NCBI GenBank assembly: GCA_944739405.2
Contig: OX123185.2
Span: forward strand, 12,248,973 to 12,312,972
DNA from: Euclidia mi
Taxonomy: Eukaryota > Arthropoda > Insecta > Lepidoptera > Erebidae
DNA: 64,000 nt
Reading direction: 5' to 3'
The notes under the pieces are model-generated. The model did not search any database and was not told where the DNA came from. It saw only the letters and a list, made by a program, of their open reading frames with translations. A program made the position numbers and the translations under genes. Positions 44,216 through 55,038 of the stretch are shown piece after piece. Positions within the stretch are counted from its first letter, which is position 1. Every line of letters begins with the position of its first letter.

Positions 44216-44740
44216 GTCTCCGAGTGCCACACGTCTTTTTGTTTTTTTGTCTTCCAATGGAATGAAACGCCTGGCTTGATGGTGAGTTGATTTAATTCAA
44301 TCTTGATCAGGATCAGCTTGTTGCTTCGGATTTCTTGAGAAAGCTACTGCTGAACTGAACTGAACGTGCAACAAATCGTCCTGTTTATATTCTATTTTAC
44401 AGGGTGCAAGTAGTGAGTGGATGTGAGCGCAACGCATTCGGTTCGACCAATCACAACGCTTCGTCTGAGTTTTACTTGTGGTGGCGTTCGGACAGGTTTC
44501 GACATGTTCAAACCTGTTCGATCGTGCTCGCGTCCACTTTACATCGTCATGTTTTGATTTCTTATTTACTATGGGATAGTAAAACAGCCTTAATCTAATA
44601 ACAATAAACATTTCCCTACTCTCAAATCGTTTTTATTGAATCATCCTTATATCTACTTAAGTCTACTTATATATTCATATTTATTTACATTATTTATGAT
44701 CATTACTTAATTTTATCACAAAGCTACGACGTCCGTAACA

Positions 44741-45994
44741 GGTACTGACAGATGTTTGACTCATAACGGCTGTCAAACATCTACATGATCTGCGGAACCG
44801 ACGTCATCATGTGCTAAGAGGCACAGAGAGGGCAATCATTAACAAGTTAATACGCACATATCATCGAAAAGTAACTGATGCGCATCGTGGGTTGGAACCC
44901 TATACCTACACTGAGTCTGCAGCACCTGTTGGCATTACCACTGGGCTATTGCTGCAGAACTGATAAATAAATGTAACATAGTCTACAAGTGAAGACATAC
45001 GTAATTATATATATGTTATTTTTATATATATACACAGAATAAGTAAGTTTAAAGAAAAGCATTAATTTATCGAAATCATATTAATAAAAAATACAATAAC
45101 GTTCCGGGTCGATTAAATGTTACATCCTGTGATAAATTTTAATCTGGTGATACATTAATATGACGATTGTCTAAAATATTCTTTTTACTTATTTTGGGTC
45201 AGTTTTTCATTAATTTCAGTAACGTTGTTGATGAAAATTGATAGTATTCAATTTACATATTAATGTTGAATAAATGATGTTAAATTATTAAATCGAATGA
45301 TATTCACTCATTAATCAAAACGAATCTGTAAACTGTAATAATTGGCAACTGATACAAAAAATATCCGTCCCTTTTATTGCTGAAGTCCATCATCATCATC
45401 ATAATCATCAGCCTAGCACTAACTCGGTTACATCCGAGACTTTCCTTTGGAGCCCAGGATCCTGTGGAGGAAGAAAGGTGTGGTGTTCCTCTGACTAGAG
45501 GGAGGATCCTCTAACCAGGCTTGGTGATCGTGCCTGGTGGACTGTCAGTCCGACGGACGTATTTGAGAAGTTGTATATATGCGTCGTAGCGCGCGAAAGT
45601 CGATAGCGCGGTTCAGGATTTTCGAATTTGGCGGGTCGTCTTCGATAGGTGCGGTCGCCGTTCGTGTCGTAGTAGTTTTGTCGTCATTGGGTAGATGGCG
45701 CTGTGATATATGTTATGTAACTGATCGCTACAATCCGTTTTCTAATCTAACCTGATCATTGTCATCGTACTAGCGTTATCCCGTTTGATTCACCTTAGGG
45801 CTAGGATTTCTCATTTTAGGCTAACTAGATTGGACCGAATATTGATTGGTGACGTCTATCTGGATCCTTAAAATAATTCTGCCCTTATCGGGGATGATAA
45901 AATCCTTCTAGGTTCATATTTTCGTACAATAAACTGTTTTATTCACAAAATGGTACAAAAGCACTGAGGTATTTTTTTAAATCTATTTATTTTT
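44741..45994. other. AT-rich flank with SINE tail scrap
   Basis: 44750-44782 is a small hairpin (11-bp arms). 44836-44957 has the tail of the 'cccactgctgg' SINE ('gatgcgcatcgtgggttgga', 'gggctattgctgc'). 45390-45720 is GC-richer, with an unclassified repeat containing 'catcatcatcat'. Confidence 0.55.
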
Positions 45995-46597
45995 AAGCTA
46001 TTGCATAGCTTTTATCGCGGGCTTGAGCGCGGCGACCTAATCAAGAAATTCCGTAACGAAAAAAATACCTAACACCCTTCACATATTAATCAACTTGTCG
46101 TAAGCGCCAAGTTGATTATTATGTGAAGGGTTTGGGGAAACCTAATTATTTATACCTATTATTTATACCTAGATATTTTCTTTTTATAGAGAAGAAAACC
46201 ATAAAGAGCTAAAAAAAGAGCTAAAAAGAAAAATAAATTGTTAACGTCAAAGGGCAAGTTATATATTATGTAGATATTTAGAAGATATCAAGTCTCAAAC
46301 TTATGTTTCTTATTTCAGTTACCATAAACCTATAGTTTCAATGATAAATATTCCTGAAGAACCGACATGTATTGAAAGATAATAAAATTAATTTTGAACT
46401 TCTCATTTATTTAAAAAAAGAAAAAAAAATGTTTTCTTATCGGTCACCACGCTCAAAGTGTAACTTGAATTAATATCAAAGAAAAAAAATACTGCATAAA
46501 TAAAATAAATATATAATTATAATTGCATAAGTTGATAAAAAATGCTATGCAATAGCTTTACCGCGGCAGTTTCCGAGTGCCACACGTCTTTTTTTTT
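45995..46597 (+). mobile_element. Foldback-family copy C, both ends present
   Basis: It runs from 'aagctattgcatagctttta' to 'gagtgccacacgtctttttt' with the same subterminal blocks as copy B. A hairpin at about 46072-46131 ('acccttcacat' ... 'atgtgaagggt' around 'caact..cg.aagcgccaagttg') sits 80 bp in. The interior differs from A and B and lacks the minisatellite. No transposase is encoded. Confidence 0.8.
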
Positions 46598-47135
46598 GCT
46601 TATAGTGTGTTCTCTGATAATAAAAACAATGTGACCGATTAAAAGGAAATATCAATATCGATCTGTACCTTCCCTCTACGAGAATGAGACAGTTGTATTT
46701 ATTTGGACATTCAGTAGTTATTGTGCCGATCAATGGGGTATTGCTTAATAATATACCCGATTGTATTTTTGGGGATAATTATGGTTCTACATGCTGAGTC
46801 TTGGAACTTTGAGTCCTCTTTTTCATAAGTCAAGGTGAACATATACAGTTTTTAATAATAATAATAACATCGAACTACGACTTATCTTTTCCAAAGCTTT
46901 GATATCAGATTTAATTTCAGAATAAAATCAAAGAAAATAGGTTTTTTTATAAGTAGGCACCCAGAGGACACAAAACAAACATCAAAATGACCCACACTCA
47001 AGTTAAGTAAACAGGATCACAAAAAATATCAGTGGGCGGTAATTGTGTCGAGAGTGTATAAAAAAAACAATACTATATATTTTGGAACACTTATACAATA
47101 ATACTTCTCTAAGCTTTCAGGTCTAACAACAACTC
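46598..47135. other. AT-rich sequence, no gene recognised
   Basis: Nothing identified between the foldback copy and the copia insertion. Confidence 0.55.
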
Positions 47136-47140
47136 CCTAA

Positions 47141-47329
47141 TGTTAGAACTTCTTGTTTAGTTCATAGAGTAAACCATAATAATGTTAGCAGTCAAGTTAC
47201 TGTCGTGTCACCCCTTTTGTGTGGCTGTCATTGTGTATGTCAAGACGTGATTTACTATTTCTGCTTTTACTATACAATATATCTATTTACATCCTCAAGA
47301 GACTATTTTATTCCACTGCAGTATAAACA
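47141..47329 (+). repeat. copia 5' LTR
   Basis: TG...CA ends, 189 bp. It holds an AT-rich 'ctatacaatatat' segment that could serve as the core promoter. Confidence 0.95.
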
Positions 47330-47344
47330 GGTTATGGGCCCAGC
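47330..47344 (+). other. copia primer binding site
   Basis: GGTTATGGGCCCAGC follows the LTR directly. It matches the site complementary to the internal (anticodon-arm) part of initiator tRNA-Met used by Drosophila copia, which primes from a tRNA fragment. Confidence 0.88.
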
Positions 47345-47369
47345 ACGCTTCCACTACGAATAAAAAACA

Positions 47370-50300
47370 ATAGGTGATGTGTTTTATGTTCCCCATTTGT
47401 CGGCTAACTTGTTATCAGTAAGTGCTATGATTGATAAGGGATATGATATCGTATTTGGGTCTACTGGTTGTCAAATATCGGATGATGGTATAGTTGTTGC
47501 TACAGGCACACTACGTAATGGTATTTTTCAGCTAGATACGTCTAAATGTTCCCCTATCGCGTGTAACATTGCAGATAATGCAGATACCTCGAGCTTTACA
47601 GGATCAGAGAGTACAAGTCTCTACAGTGAGCGAGCCAAGTTCCAGTCACGGTGATTCGGCTGTAACTGCCGAGAGCGTCGCTGTGCCGGATGCTGCCGTG
47701 GTGCAGATCGTTGCAGCGGCAACTGCATGTACGCAGGGAGTTTGGCACCGGAGACTTGCACATCTCAACCATAGAAGTATGGAGCTACTTAAACGAGGTA
47801 TGGTTGATGGCATTTCATACAATAGCAGTAGTATGACGCCGTGTATTCCTTGTGTTGAGGGAAAGCAAACTCGCACGTCATTTCCTAAAAAGTCATTCAC
47901 CAGAGCTAAGGATATTTTGGAGTTAGTTCATAGCGATCTCTGTGGTCCTATGCCCTGCAAGTTGCTAGGCGGAGCTAGGTATTTTATGGCATTTTAGATG
48001 ATTTTAAAAGGAAGACTTTTGTTTATTTTCTTAAAAGCAAGAGTGAAGTTTTTGAGAAGTTTAAAAACTGGAAAACCTTAGTCGAGAACCAGACTAATAA
48101 AAAACTTAAGGCAATTCGTAGTGACAATGGTGGCGAATACATGTCTGCTTAATTTCAGAGCTTCTTGAGTGACAACGGCATTCTACATCAGACGACGGTG
48201 CCGTACTCACCGCAGCAGAACGGAGTTGCTGAACGGGCGAATAGGAGTATCATGGAGAAGGCACGCTGAATGCTGTTTGAAGCTGGCCTGGACCAGAGTT
48301 ACTGGGCAGAAGCTGTCAGTACAGCAGTGTATCTTAAGAACAGGTCGCCTGCCGTCGCTGTGAAGGGATGTACTCCAGAGTAGAAATGGACCAATAAAAA
48401 GGTATCGCTTTCACACCTACGCATATTTGGTTGTGTTGCTTATACTCATAAGCACATAAAGACCAAGCTTGAGGCGAGGGCTAAGCAGTGCATATTCGTG
48501 GCCACTGTGAAAATACCAAAGGGTATAGATTGGTCGATCCGAGCAATCCGAAGGACTATATTAAGGCTCGAGATGTAACGTTTTTGGAAGTCAAATATTA
48601 CAAGGATATTGTGTCACATGATGATAGTATGAGTAGTGTTGCAGTATTTACACCCCCTGTATGTGTAAACAATACTCAACCTCCTGCAGAATCATCTAGC
48701 CAGGAGAGCATGGTTACGGCAGATGATTCTGAGAGCGAGGATGAGAGCCCTGAGACACATGATACTTCGGATGAAACATATATTCCAGAGGATTCACTGG
48801 AAGAGGATAGCACAGAGTATTCGGACTGTAGTGACGACTCCTAGCTGGCGAATCTTGCTCGCGAGATAGACAGCAGCGGAGACGAGCCGCAGAAGGTGCA
48901 GGAAGCGCTGAGCAGCCCTGACGCGGACAACCTGGCGGCTGGCGATGCAAGATGAGTATAAGTCATTTCTAGTAAATAAGTGCCGGACTTTGACTGATAG
49001 AGTTGAGCAAAAACCAATCAAATGCAAGTGGGTTTTTAAAAAGAAACGTGGTGTAAACGGCGAGCTTTTAAAGTTTAAAGCGAGACTAGTCGCTAAGGGG
49101 TTTACACAACGACAAGGTGTGGACTACCACGAAACCTTCTCGCCTGTGGTGCGATTCTCTAGCATTCGCGCGCTACTAGCTATTGCTGCCGAGTACAACA
49201 TGGATATAGATCACCTGGATGTGAAAACTGCATTCCTTAATGGTGACCTCCAGGAAACCGTTTACATGGAACAGCCGGATGGCTTTGTAATCAAGGGTAA
49301 GGAGGATAAGGTTAATAAGCTTAATAAGGCTATCTACGGTTTAAAGCAGTCGGCCAAAGCGTGGTACGAGAAAATTAATCGTGTGTTATGTGAAAAATTA
49401 GGGTTCACTAAGTGTTTGTCTGAACCCTGCGTATTTTTCAGGTCGGGGGATACAGGATTAGTTATTATTGCGCTTTACGTAGATGACATTTTATTATTTT
49501 CATTTTTAAATTCTTCGGAAAAGGCTAAAATCAAGAAAAAACTAAATATCGAGTTTGAGACAACTGATTTAGGGCCAGCGAGCCACGTGTTAGGAATGAA
49601 AGTAAGTAAGCTTAAGGACGAGGTAAAACTTGATCAACCTCATTTCATTTAAAGATTATTGTGCAAGTTTAAGATGGAGGATTGTAAACCATCTCCGACA
49701 CCGATGGAAGTTGGTGTGAAACTCACAAAAACTGAGAAATCGAGTGATAGTCATAATCACGACTACAGAAGCCTAATTGGATCACTCATGTATTTTGCAG
49801 TTGGTACGCGACCGGACATTGCACATGCGGTGAGCTATCTGAGTCAATTTAATACGTACCTATTATGACGCTTCTCATTGGAAGGCAGCAAAGAGAGTTC
49901 TTAGCTATTCAAAAGGTAGGCAACATTTATGTTTAACCTTTGCGAAAGGCGGTATGGTGATAAATGCATTCGCTGATGCTGACTGGGGATGTAATGAAAC
50001 TGATCGTCGCTCTTACACTGGCTATGTGTTTAAAGTGGGCAAGTCAGTGGTCTCCTGAGAAAGCAGGAAACAGCGCACCGTGGCTCTGTCAAGCACAGAG
50101 GCGGAGTACATGGTGCTTTCTGATACCTGTAAAGAGGCTCTTTTTCTGCAAAAGTTTTGGCGTGAGATTTTGGGTCGAACGTTTAAAACAACTATCTTTA
50201 ATGACAATCAGTCAACTCAAAAGTTGTGCTCTAATTCGATGTTTCATGCTAGAACAAAGCATATAGATATACGGCATCATTTCATTAGGGAAAATGTTAG

Positions 50301-50418
50301 CAATGGGGACATTGATGTGAAATATTTATGTACTTCTGATATGATAGCTGATGTCTTGACAAAACCTTTGTCTAGGGATATGCATAATAAGTTTAAAGCA
50401 CAGTTAATGTTAATGTAA
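47370..50418 (+). pseudogene. copia pol remnant: integrase, RT, RNase H
   Basis: It begins with VFYVPHLSANLLSVS, the segment just after the copia protease. Integrase has a zinc module (WHRRLAHLNH...CIPC), HSDLCGP, RSDNGGEYMSA and a PYSPQQNGVAERANR string, cut by a frameshift near 47995 and stops near 48150, 48268 and 48382. An acidic linker (48650-48844) ends in a stop. The RT frame 48945-49652 is open: KWVFKKKRGVNGELLKFKAR, DVKTAFLNGDL, YGLKQSAKAWY and the catalytic YVDD near 49480. SLIGSLMYFAVGTRPDI follows after a stop. RNase H (50080-50418) has SSTEAEYM, NDNQSTQKL and ADVLTKPL. At least five lesions preclude a working polyprotein. Confidence 0.92.
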
Positions 50419-50626
50419 CATTGAATTTAAGTTTTATTGTTTTTATTTAACTTAAGCTGTTTGATTTAAACGTTTTTTTGGTTTATTTGGATAAAGTAAA
50501 TTAATGTGAAGGCACATTGTAATGGGTATAGTTTACAAAGTTTATGTTGAATACTTGAGATGTTTTAGTTAGTTTTCAATACTTGTTTTTTGTTACAAGT
50601 GTGTATTATTTTGGTTTAAGGGCCAG

Positions 50627-50815
50627 TGTTAGAACTTCTTGTTTAGTTCATAGAGTAAACCATAATAATGTTAGCAGTCAAGTTACTGTCGTGTCACCCC
50701 TTTTGTGTGGCTGTCATTGTGTATGTCAAGACGTGATTTACTATTTCTGCTTTTACTATACAATATATCTATTAACATCCTCAAGAGACTATTTTATTCC
50801 ACTGCAGTATAAACA
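50627..50815 (+). repeat. copia 3' LTR
   Basis: One mismatch to the 5' LTR across 189 bp, preceded by 'ttaagggccag', a weak purine tract. Confidence 0.95.
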
Positions 50816-50891
50816 CCTAAGGCCCTTTGGCCCTTAAAGGAACAAATATCAAAGTTGTTCAAATGAATATTCACTTAAGTATTAACATTTG

Positions 50892-51323
50892 TGCTAACGC
50901 TGGGAGCGTTAGACCATTTGATCTGTCTTGTCCTAGAAGGACAGCTAGATGGGATAACTATAAATTAAACCTCATCTACTGTTGTACTGGTTTATTGTCT
51001 CTGTTGGAGACTTTGCACTTTGAGCCTCAGTTGAAGGCTTGCTCAAGACTGTGTCCTGGTTGAGCCCCTTTCGAAGACTAACAATATTACAATTTTCTTG
51101 GTCTCATATACCTTCATATAACAATCTATTTTCAAATGTATTCCATTTACAATATTTCGTACATACAAAAAAGTAAAACATATACATACTTTTTGGATTA
51201 ACATTTCAAAAGTATTTGTTCTTTTTACAATGTTTGTGAACTGATATACTAAAAAGTATGTATATATTCTTGTTAAAAGAGTATTTACTCTTTTTACAAT
51301 ATTCGGTACTTTGGTCATAAACG
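50892..51323 (-). repeat. Second BEL 3' LTR
   Basis: It starts 'tgctaacgctgggagcgtta' on the plus strand and ends '...ggtcataaacg'. The terminal G replaces the A of the other LTR. The purine-rich GGGCGGTGGTA lies just inside on the minus strand. Confidence 0.9.
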
Positions 51324-51659
51324 TACCACCGCCCAAGGGCATTTTATGACGAAATGTCCTTCAAACATTTATTTGGTTACAAACTTAACATAAGTATTTT
51401 GCTCTATGACGTTTCTCTTTGTCATGAGTACATACTGAAATATACAAGTAATCAATTAAACATAACATATTTTGAACAAACACAAACATGACAATATAGA
51501 TTAAACAAAAACAACATGCAAATATTCAAATAGCAATAATCTTGAGAAGCTTTATGAACAATAGGTAAAACACAATATTATGACACAAAATAAATGAAAA
51601 CAATTGTTTTTGAATAAAAATTATTTTGAGTAGCTTTATCGGCAATAAGTAAAACACAC

Positions 51660-52260
51660 AATTTGTTGGTTGGCCTTTTAATTATGGATGAACTAGTACG
51701 TAAAGTGACCACACGTGTGACATCATCATGACCTGGGTACTTTTCTAAAATTCGACCTAGTGATCAACGACTCGGCGGCAAATCTTCCTTTACATGCAAT
51801 ATATCCCTAACATTTGGTTCAGGTGATCTGGAAGACCATTTGTATCTATTCATTAGATTGGCTTAATGTTCTTTAGACCAACGCCTCCAGGATGACTGCA
51901 ATATCCTTTGCACAAATTGCCATCGTGTTAGTGAAGTAAAATTTGAGCTCGCATGATTGTAATCAGGTGTCGTAATGATTTGTAATAGCTATCCGATTAA
52001 ACAATTTCCTGGTGTCACATGATATTTTAAATGATTTGACCTTTTGTACTTAATAATGTTGTCCTTTAAAACTGTGGTACCGAAAACCAGACATCCTTTT
52101 GTACATATTTTGGGTTTATGCCTCTTGATGCAGAATCCGCTTTATTGTCCTTTGTTGACACAAGAAACCATAGCGAAGACTCCATCGAAGATAAGATTTC
52201 TGATGTGCAGTTTGCAATAAAGGTTTTCCATTTACTAGGGTGACAATACTTTAATTATTA
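51660..52260 (-). pseudogene. Second BEL pol scraps: end of RNase H and integrase C-terminus
   Basis: On the minus strand about 52230-52100 reads KWKTFIANCTSEI and STKDNKADSASRG, the end of the BEL RNase H / linker region. About 51960-51660 reads SLTRWQFVQRILQSSWRRW, then LPPSR, LGRILEKYPG, RVVTLRTSSS and IKRPTNKLC, the C-terminal domain of BEL integrase. Stops interrupt both. The RT, the zinc-binding and catalytic integrase domains are missing between and before them. The order is right for BEL, so these are deletion leftovers. Confidence 0.8.
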
Positions 52261-52424
52261 TTCATTGGCGGTGGATTTGGCGTATACTAAAAACAGTCCT
52301 ATATAACATAATACTCCTTTCTTCTATAATTGTTGTCCTATTATATCCTTTACAATTGATCTATGTTATTTCTTTTTTGTCCTTTTATTTGACCTAAATT
52401 CCTTTTTGTCCTCTGTAGTTGATC

Positions 52425-54509
52425 TCATTGCCTTTTTGACCTCTTTAGTTGAACTAATGTCCCTTTTGTGATTGTATTCGAAATATTTAATTCTATATAA
52501 CATTTTTTGTTTGCGTCTATTCCGTTTTGTATCTTCACTACACCTTCTCTTCGTGTTGTGTTGGCCTTATTCTCTTTACAACACAGCTCCTTTGATGTTC
52601 GCAGTTTCTTCATATTAGGGTGGTGCTCTTCAATTTCCAAAAATCTTTTATGAACTTCAACATCTCTAACCTGTGAATGCATTATGTTCATATTCCTAGA
52701 TAAACTAGTTGAATTGTTACTGTTCTCATTTGTAACTGTGCCGGATATGATCCATCCCAATGTGGTGCTCTGGGCTAATAAAGTGCATTGTTGATTCCTT
52801 AATATGGCTTCCTTTACGATATGGCTGTACACTTCTGCACCTAGCAAGATATCAATATTTTTGTGTTGATAGAACTCAGGGTCGGCTAAAGTTGTGGTCC
52901 TTGTATCCATCCAGTGAAAAGAATCTCTATTGATGTAACTTTCAGGTAAGTTTGACGTTATTCTGTTAAGAACATACGCGTTGATATTAAATTCTATTGA
53001 GTGATCTATTCTTGAGAGGATTTTCATTTTAACCATATATTTAGCTGTGGAAGATTGTTCACCCAGACCAGATATAATTTCTTGCACTGGAATCTTTGGC
53101 AATTTAAGATATTGTACTGTGGCCTCAGTAATAAAACAAGCTTGAGATCCTTGATCAATCAGTGCTCTTACCACGCGATGGCCTCCTGTTTTGGACCCCG
53201 CTTTAACTAAAGCTGTTGGTAGTAAAACTTGTTTTGGTACACGAACATTCTTTAAGAAACACGAGACTACCGGTACATTACTAGATGAAGTGGTCTCGTC
53301 AACCACATGTTCTTTTGGAATGTTGTCGTTTACAGGATCGCTTAGATGCAGCAAAGAATGATGACGTTTGTTGCAAATTCTGCAGGAAATTGGTTTTTGA
53401 CAATTGTACACGGTGTGATTGCTGCCCAAGCAATTAAAACAGATTTTATGTTTTGCTACAAATTCGCGTCTGTTAGCTACAGGCTGTTTGGTAAATGTTT
53501 TGCAAAAACATAATTTGTGACCTTCTGAACAGTATTCACATCTCATATTATTTGAATTTATAGCTATCATAGACTTTGGTACGTATGAATTGTTGAACTG
53601 TTGAGTTGAAACTCTTTTTGGCTCAATACATTCTAACGCTCGAAAACGATTTTCAATGAACGCGGCAAATTGTTCAAATGTTGGTAAATTATTTGAATCA
53701 TTGCTACTCACGGGTAATTCCCACTGTTTACGAGTTTCCGCGTCAAGTTTGAATGTCACAATGTGTATGATGATGACATCCCACGTGGTCACATCTACGT
53801 CTAAATTACTGAGAGCGCTGAGACACTCGTTGGTAGTATCGAGTAACTCTTTCAAAGAAGTTGCTGATTCGACATGTATACGTCTATGACCAAAAAGACG
53901 TTGTAAAATACAATTTACAAGATATTTTTTATTATTATAACTCTTTTCTAGTTGAGACCAACACTGAGTATAATTTGTTTGGCTTACTGGTGTGTGTCTC
54001 ACTAGTGGTTCAGCTTCACCACAGAGATGAGACTTCAAGTAATGCATCTTTTGTACATTATCTAAGCCTTTGTTATTATGCACAAGTGACACAAAGAGAT
54101 CGCGAAAGGTGGTCCATTCTGCGTATTTGCCACTGAAGTTAGGTATTGAAATTTTAGGTAATTTTGCAAGGTTAGAATTGACCTTTGATGCACTACCATT
54201 ATCATCACCTTTTACAGAACATTTTGTACTAGAAAATTGGTTCATCATTGACTTCATTATACATTTATGAGTAACGTAAATTTCCTCTGTGAGGTCATAC
54301 ATGTTGACAATCACATCATCTTGAACTGAATACTTTTCTCTCAACTTTGTATAATTATCTTTAAATAGATCCCAGTTTTTTTCTAACAATTCTTGTTTTG
54401 TCTCAATGTATTCAATGGTCAGTCTATCTTTTGGACTCTTTTTAAAATTGATTAAACCTCTATCAATTACCTTTTGAAGGTCTTTTAAAACATTAAATAG
54501 CCCTTCCAT
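52425..54509 (-). CDS. BEL Gag-protease polyprotein (pol deleted)
   Basis: 694 codons are open from ATG at 54509. The N-terminal 100 residues are charged and helical. The gag core (DUF1759-like) has LPKISIPNFSGKYAEWTTFR at about 115 and continues through KMHYLKSHLCGEAE. Zinc-finger-like clusters follow: CEYCSEGHKLCFC, CFNCLGSNHTVYNC and CRICNKRHHSLLH (about 330-395). The aspartic protease (DUF1758-like) has ALIDQGSQACFI at about 445 and ILLGAEVY further on, with a DQG-type active site usual for BEL. The frame stops shortly after a GWIISGT motif, before RT. The last about 40 codons lie next to a degenerate tandem repeat (52370-52470) that marks the deletion junction. It could still make capsid protein and protease. 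Confidence 0.9.
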   Translation of the reverse strand: MEGLFNVLKDLQKVIDRGLINFKKSPKDRLTIEYIETKQELLEKNWDLFKDNYTKLREKYSVQDDVIVNMYDLTEEIYVTHKCIMKSMMNQFSSTKCSVKGDDNGSASKVNSNLAKLPKISIPNFSGKYAEWTTFRDLFVSLVHNNKGLDNVQKMHYLKSHLCGEAEPLVRHTPVSQTNYTQCWSQLEKSYNNKKYLVNCILQRLFGHRRIHVESATSLKELLDTTNECLSALSNLDVDVTTWDVIIIHIVTFKLDAETRKQWELPVSSNDSNNLPTFEQFAAFIENRFRALECIEPKRVSTQQFNNSYVPKSMIAINSNNMRCEYCSEGHKLCFCKTFTKQPVANRREFVAKHKICFNCLGSNHTVYNCQKPISCRICNKRHHSLLHLSDPVNDNIPKEHVVDETTSSSNVPVVSCFLKNVRVPKQVLLPTALVKAGSKTGGHRVVRALIDQGSQACFITEATVQYLKLPKIPVQEIISGLGEQSSTAKYMVKMKILSRIDHSIEFNINAYVLNRITSNLPESYINRDSFHWMDTRTTTLADPEFYQHKNIDILLGAEVYSHIVKEAILRNQQCTLLAQSTTLGWIISGTVTNENSNNSTSLSRNMNIMHSQVRDVEVHKRFLEIEEHHPNMKKLRTSKELCCKENKANTTRREGVVKIQNGIDANKKCYIELNISNTITKGTLVQLKRSKRQ

Positions 54510-55019
54510 GTTGAATACAATATTAAAACAGAAAAAGTTGTTCTAAAGCCAATTAATATTTATTTAAAGTAGAACTCAAATGAAGACAGTTAAAAGTTGA
54601 GAAATAATTTAGAAAATTTTACAATTGTTTGAAAATGTTGTACTTGCTATTAGCGGCAATGTCCTTAATTTGTGCACTGTTTATATAATATGATTGTACT
54701 CACGGTTTTACACTTCACTTTATTATACTGATGGTGACCTCTAGTGGTGGGTAGCGGCGTTCCTTGGCTCTGTCAGGCTGCAATCCTCTTGCTGTGGCTG
54801 CTGTTGGCGCTGGGGTAGACGCGACGATTGTGCCCTCTGCTGCTTGCTCTTCGCGCGCAGTAGGTTTTTCTACTACAGGCGCATTCGTCGACTTTCGTCT
54901 CGACGAATATCATCAGCGTGTGCTGATGATGCCTCACACCCTTGCGCAGCGATCCACTGCAGGTGTGAGAACGATCTATTGCTTGATCGTTGAACTCAAA
55001 AACTGGCCGATATATTATC
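54510..55019 (-). other. Leader of second BEL element
   Basis: The sequence between primer site and gag start. The upstream half (54760-55019) is GC-richer and has the hairpin 'catcatcagcg-tgtgctgatgatg' at about 54909-54932. The plus-strand frame covering it is antisense and spans the LTR, so it is not a gene. Confidence 0.6.
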
Positions 55020-55037
55020 ATCCGGCTCGAAGGACCA
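55020..55037 (-). other. Primer binding site for tRNA-Tyr
   Basis: The plus strand reads ATCCGGCTCGAAGGACCA, equal to the 3' end of eukaryotic tRNA-Tyr including CCA. One base separates it from the LTR. Confidence 0.88.
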
Positions 55038-55038
55038 A

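Larger units (their letters stand above)
42571..44240 (+). mobile_element. Foldback-family copy B, with minisatellite, hit by a retroelement
   Basis: The left end 'aagctattgcatagctttta' plus 'tcgcgggcttgag' equals the left end of copy C at 45995. The right end '...gagtgccacacgtcttttt' equals copies A and C. The subterminal motifs 'gctattgcatagc' and 'gctatgcaatagctttaccg' are inverted with respect to each other. It carries the 'ggcgtaagcgcc' hairpin (about 42670) and two blocks of the 18-bp minisatellite. A poly(A) retroelement sits just before its right end. The family is unknown to me. Confidence 0.8.
31885..44740 (-). mobile_element. BEL/Pao LTR retrotransposon with nested insertions
   Basis: The outer ends are TG (31885) and CA (44740) on the plus strand, and GGTAC flanks both (31880-31884 and 44741-44745), a 5-bp target duplication. 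The two LTRs (about 515 bp once inserts are ignored) are recognisable by their long shared sequence at 31885-32236 plus 37230-37369 and at 42549-42570 plus about 44241-44740. They differ at about 15 sites, roughly 3%, so the insertion is not recent. Internal DNA spans 37370-42548 and encodes a decayed gag-pol on the minus strand. Both LTRs were later hit by other elements. Confidence 0.93.
42549..44740 (-). repeat. BEL 5' LTR, split by a foldback element
   Basis: LTR sequence runs from TGTCGAGG at 42549 to 42570 and resumes at about 44241 ('cttccaatggaatgaaacgc'), ending at 44740 in CCGTAACA. The rest is insertion. Confidence 0.9.
47141..50815 (+). mobile_element. copia LTR retrotransposon, deletion derivative
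   Basis: 189-bp LTRs (47141-47329 and 50627-50815) start TGTTAGAACTTC and end GTATAAACA. I see one difference between them (attTac versus attAac). CCTAA flanks both sides (47136-47140 and 50816-50820). The internal part is only about 3.3 kb: gag and most of the protease are absent and pol is broken. The identical LTRs point to a recent insertion. Confidence 0.95.
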
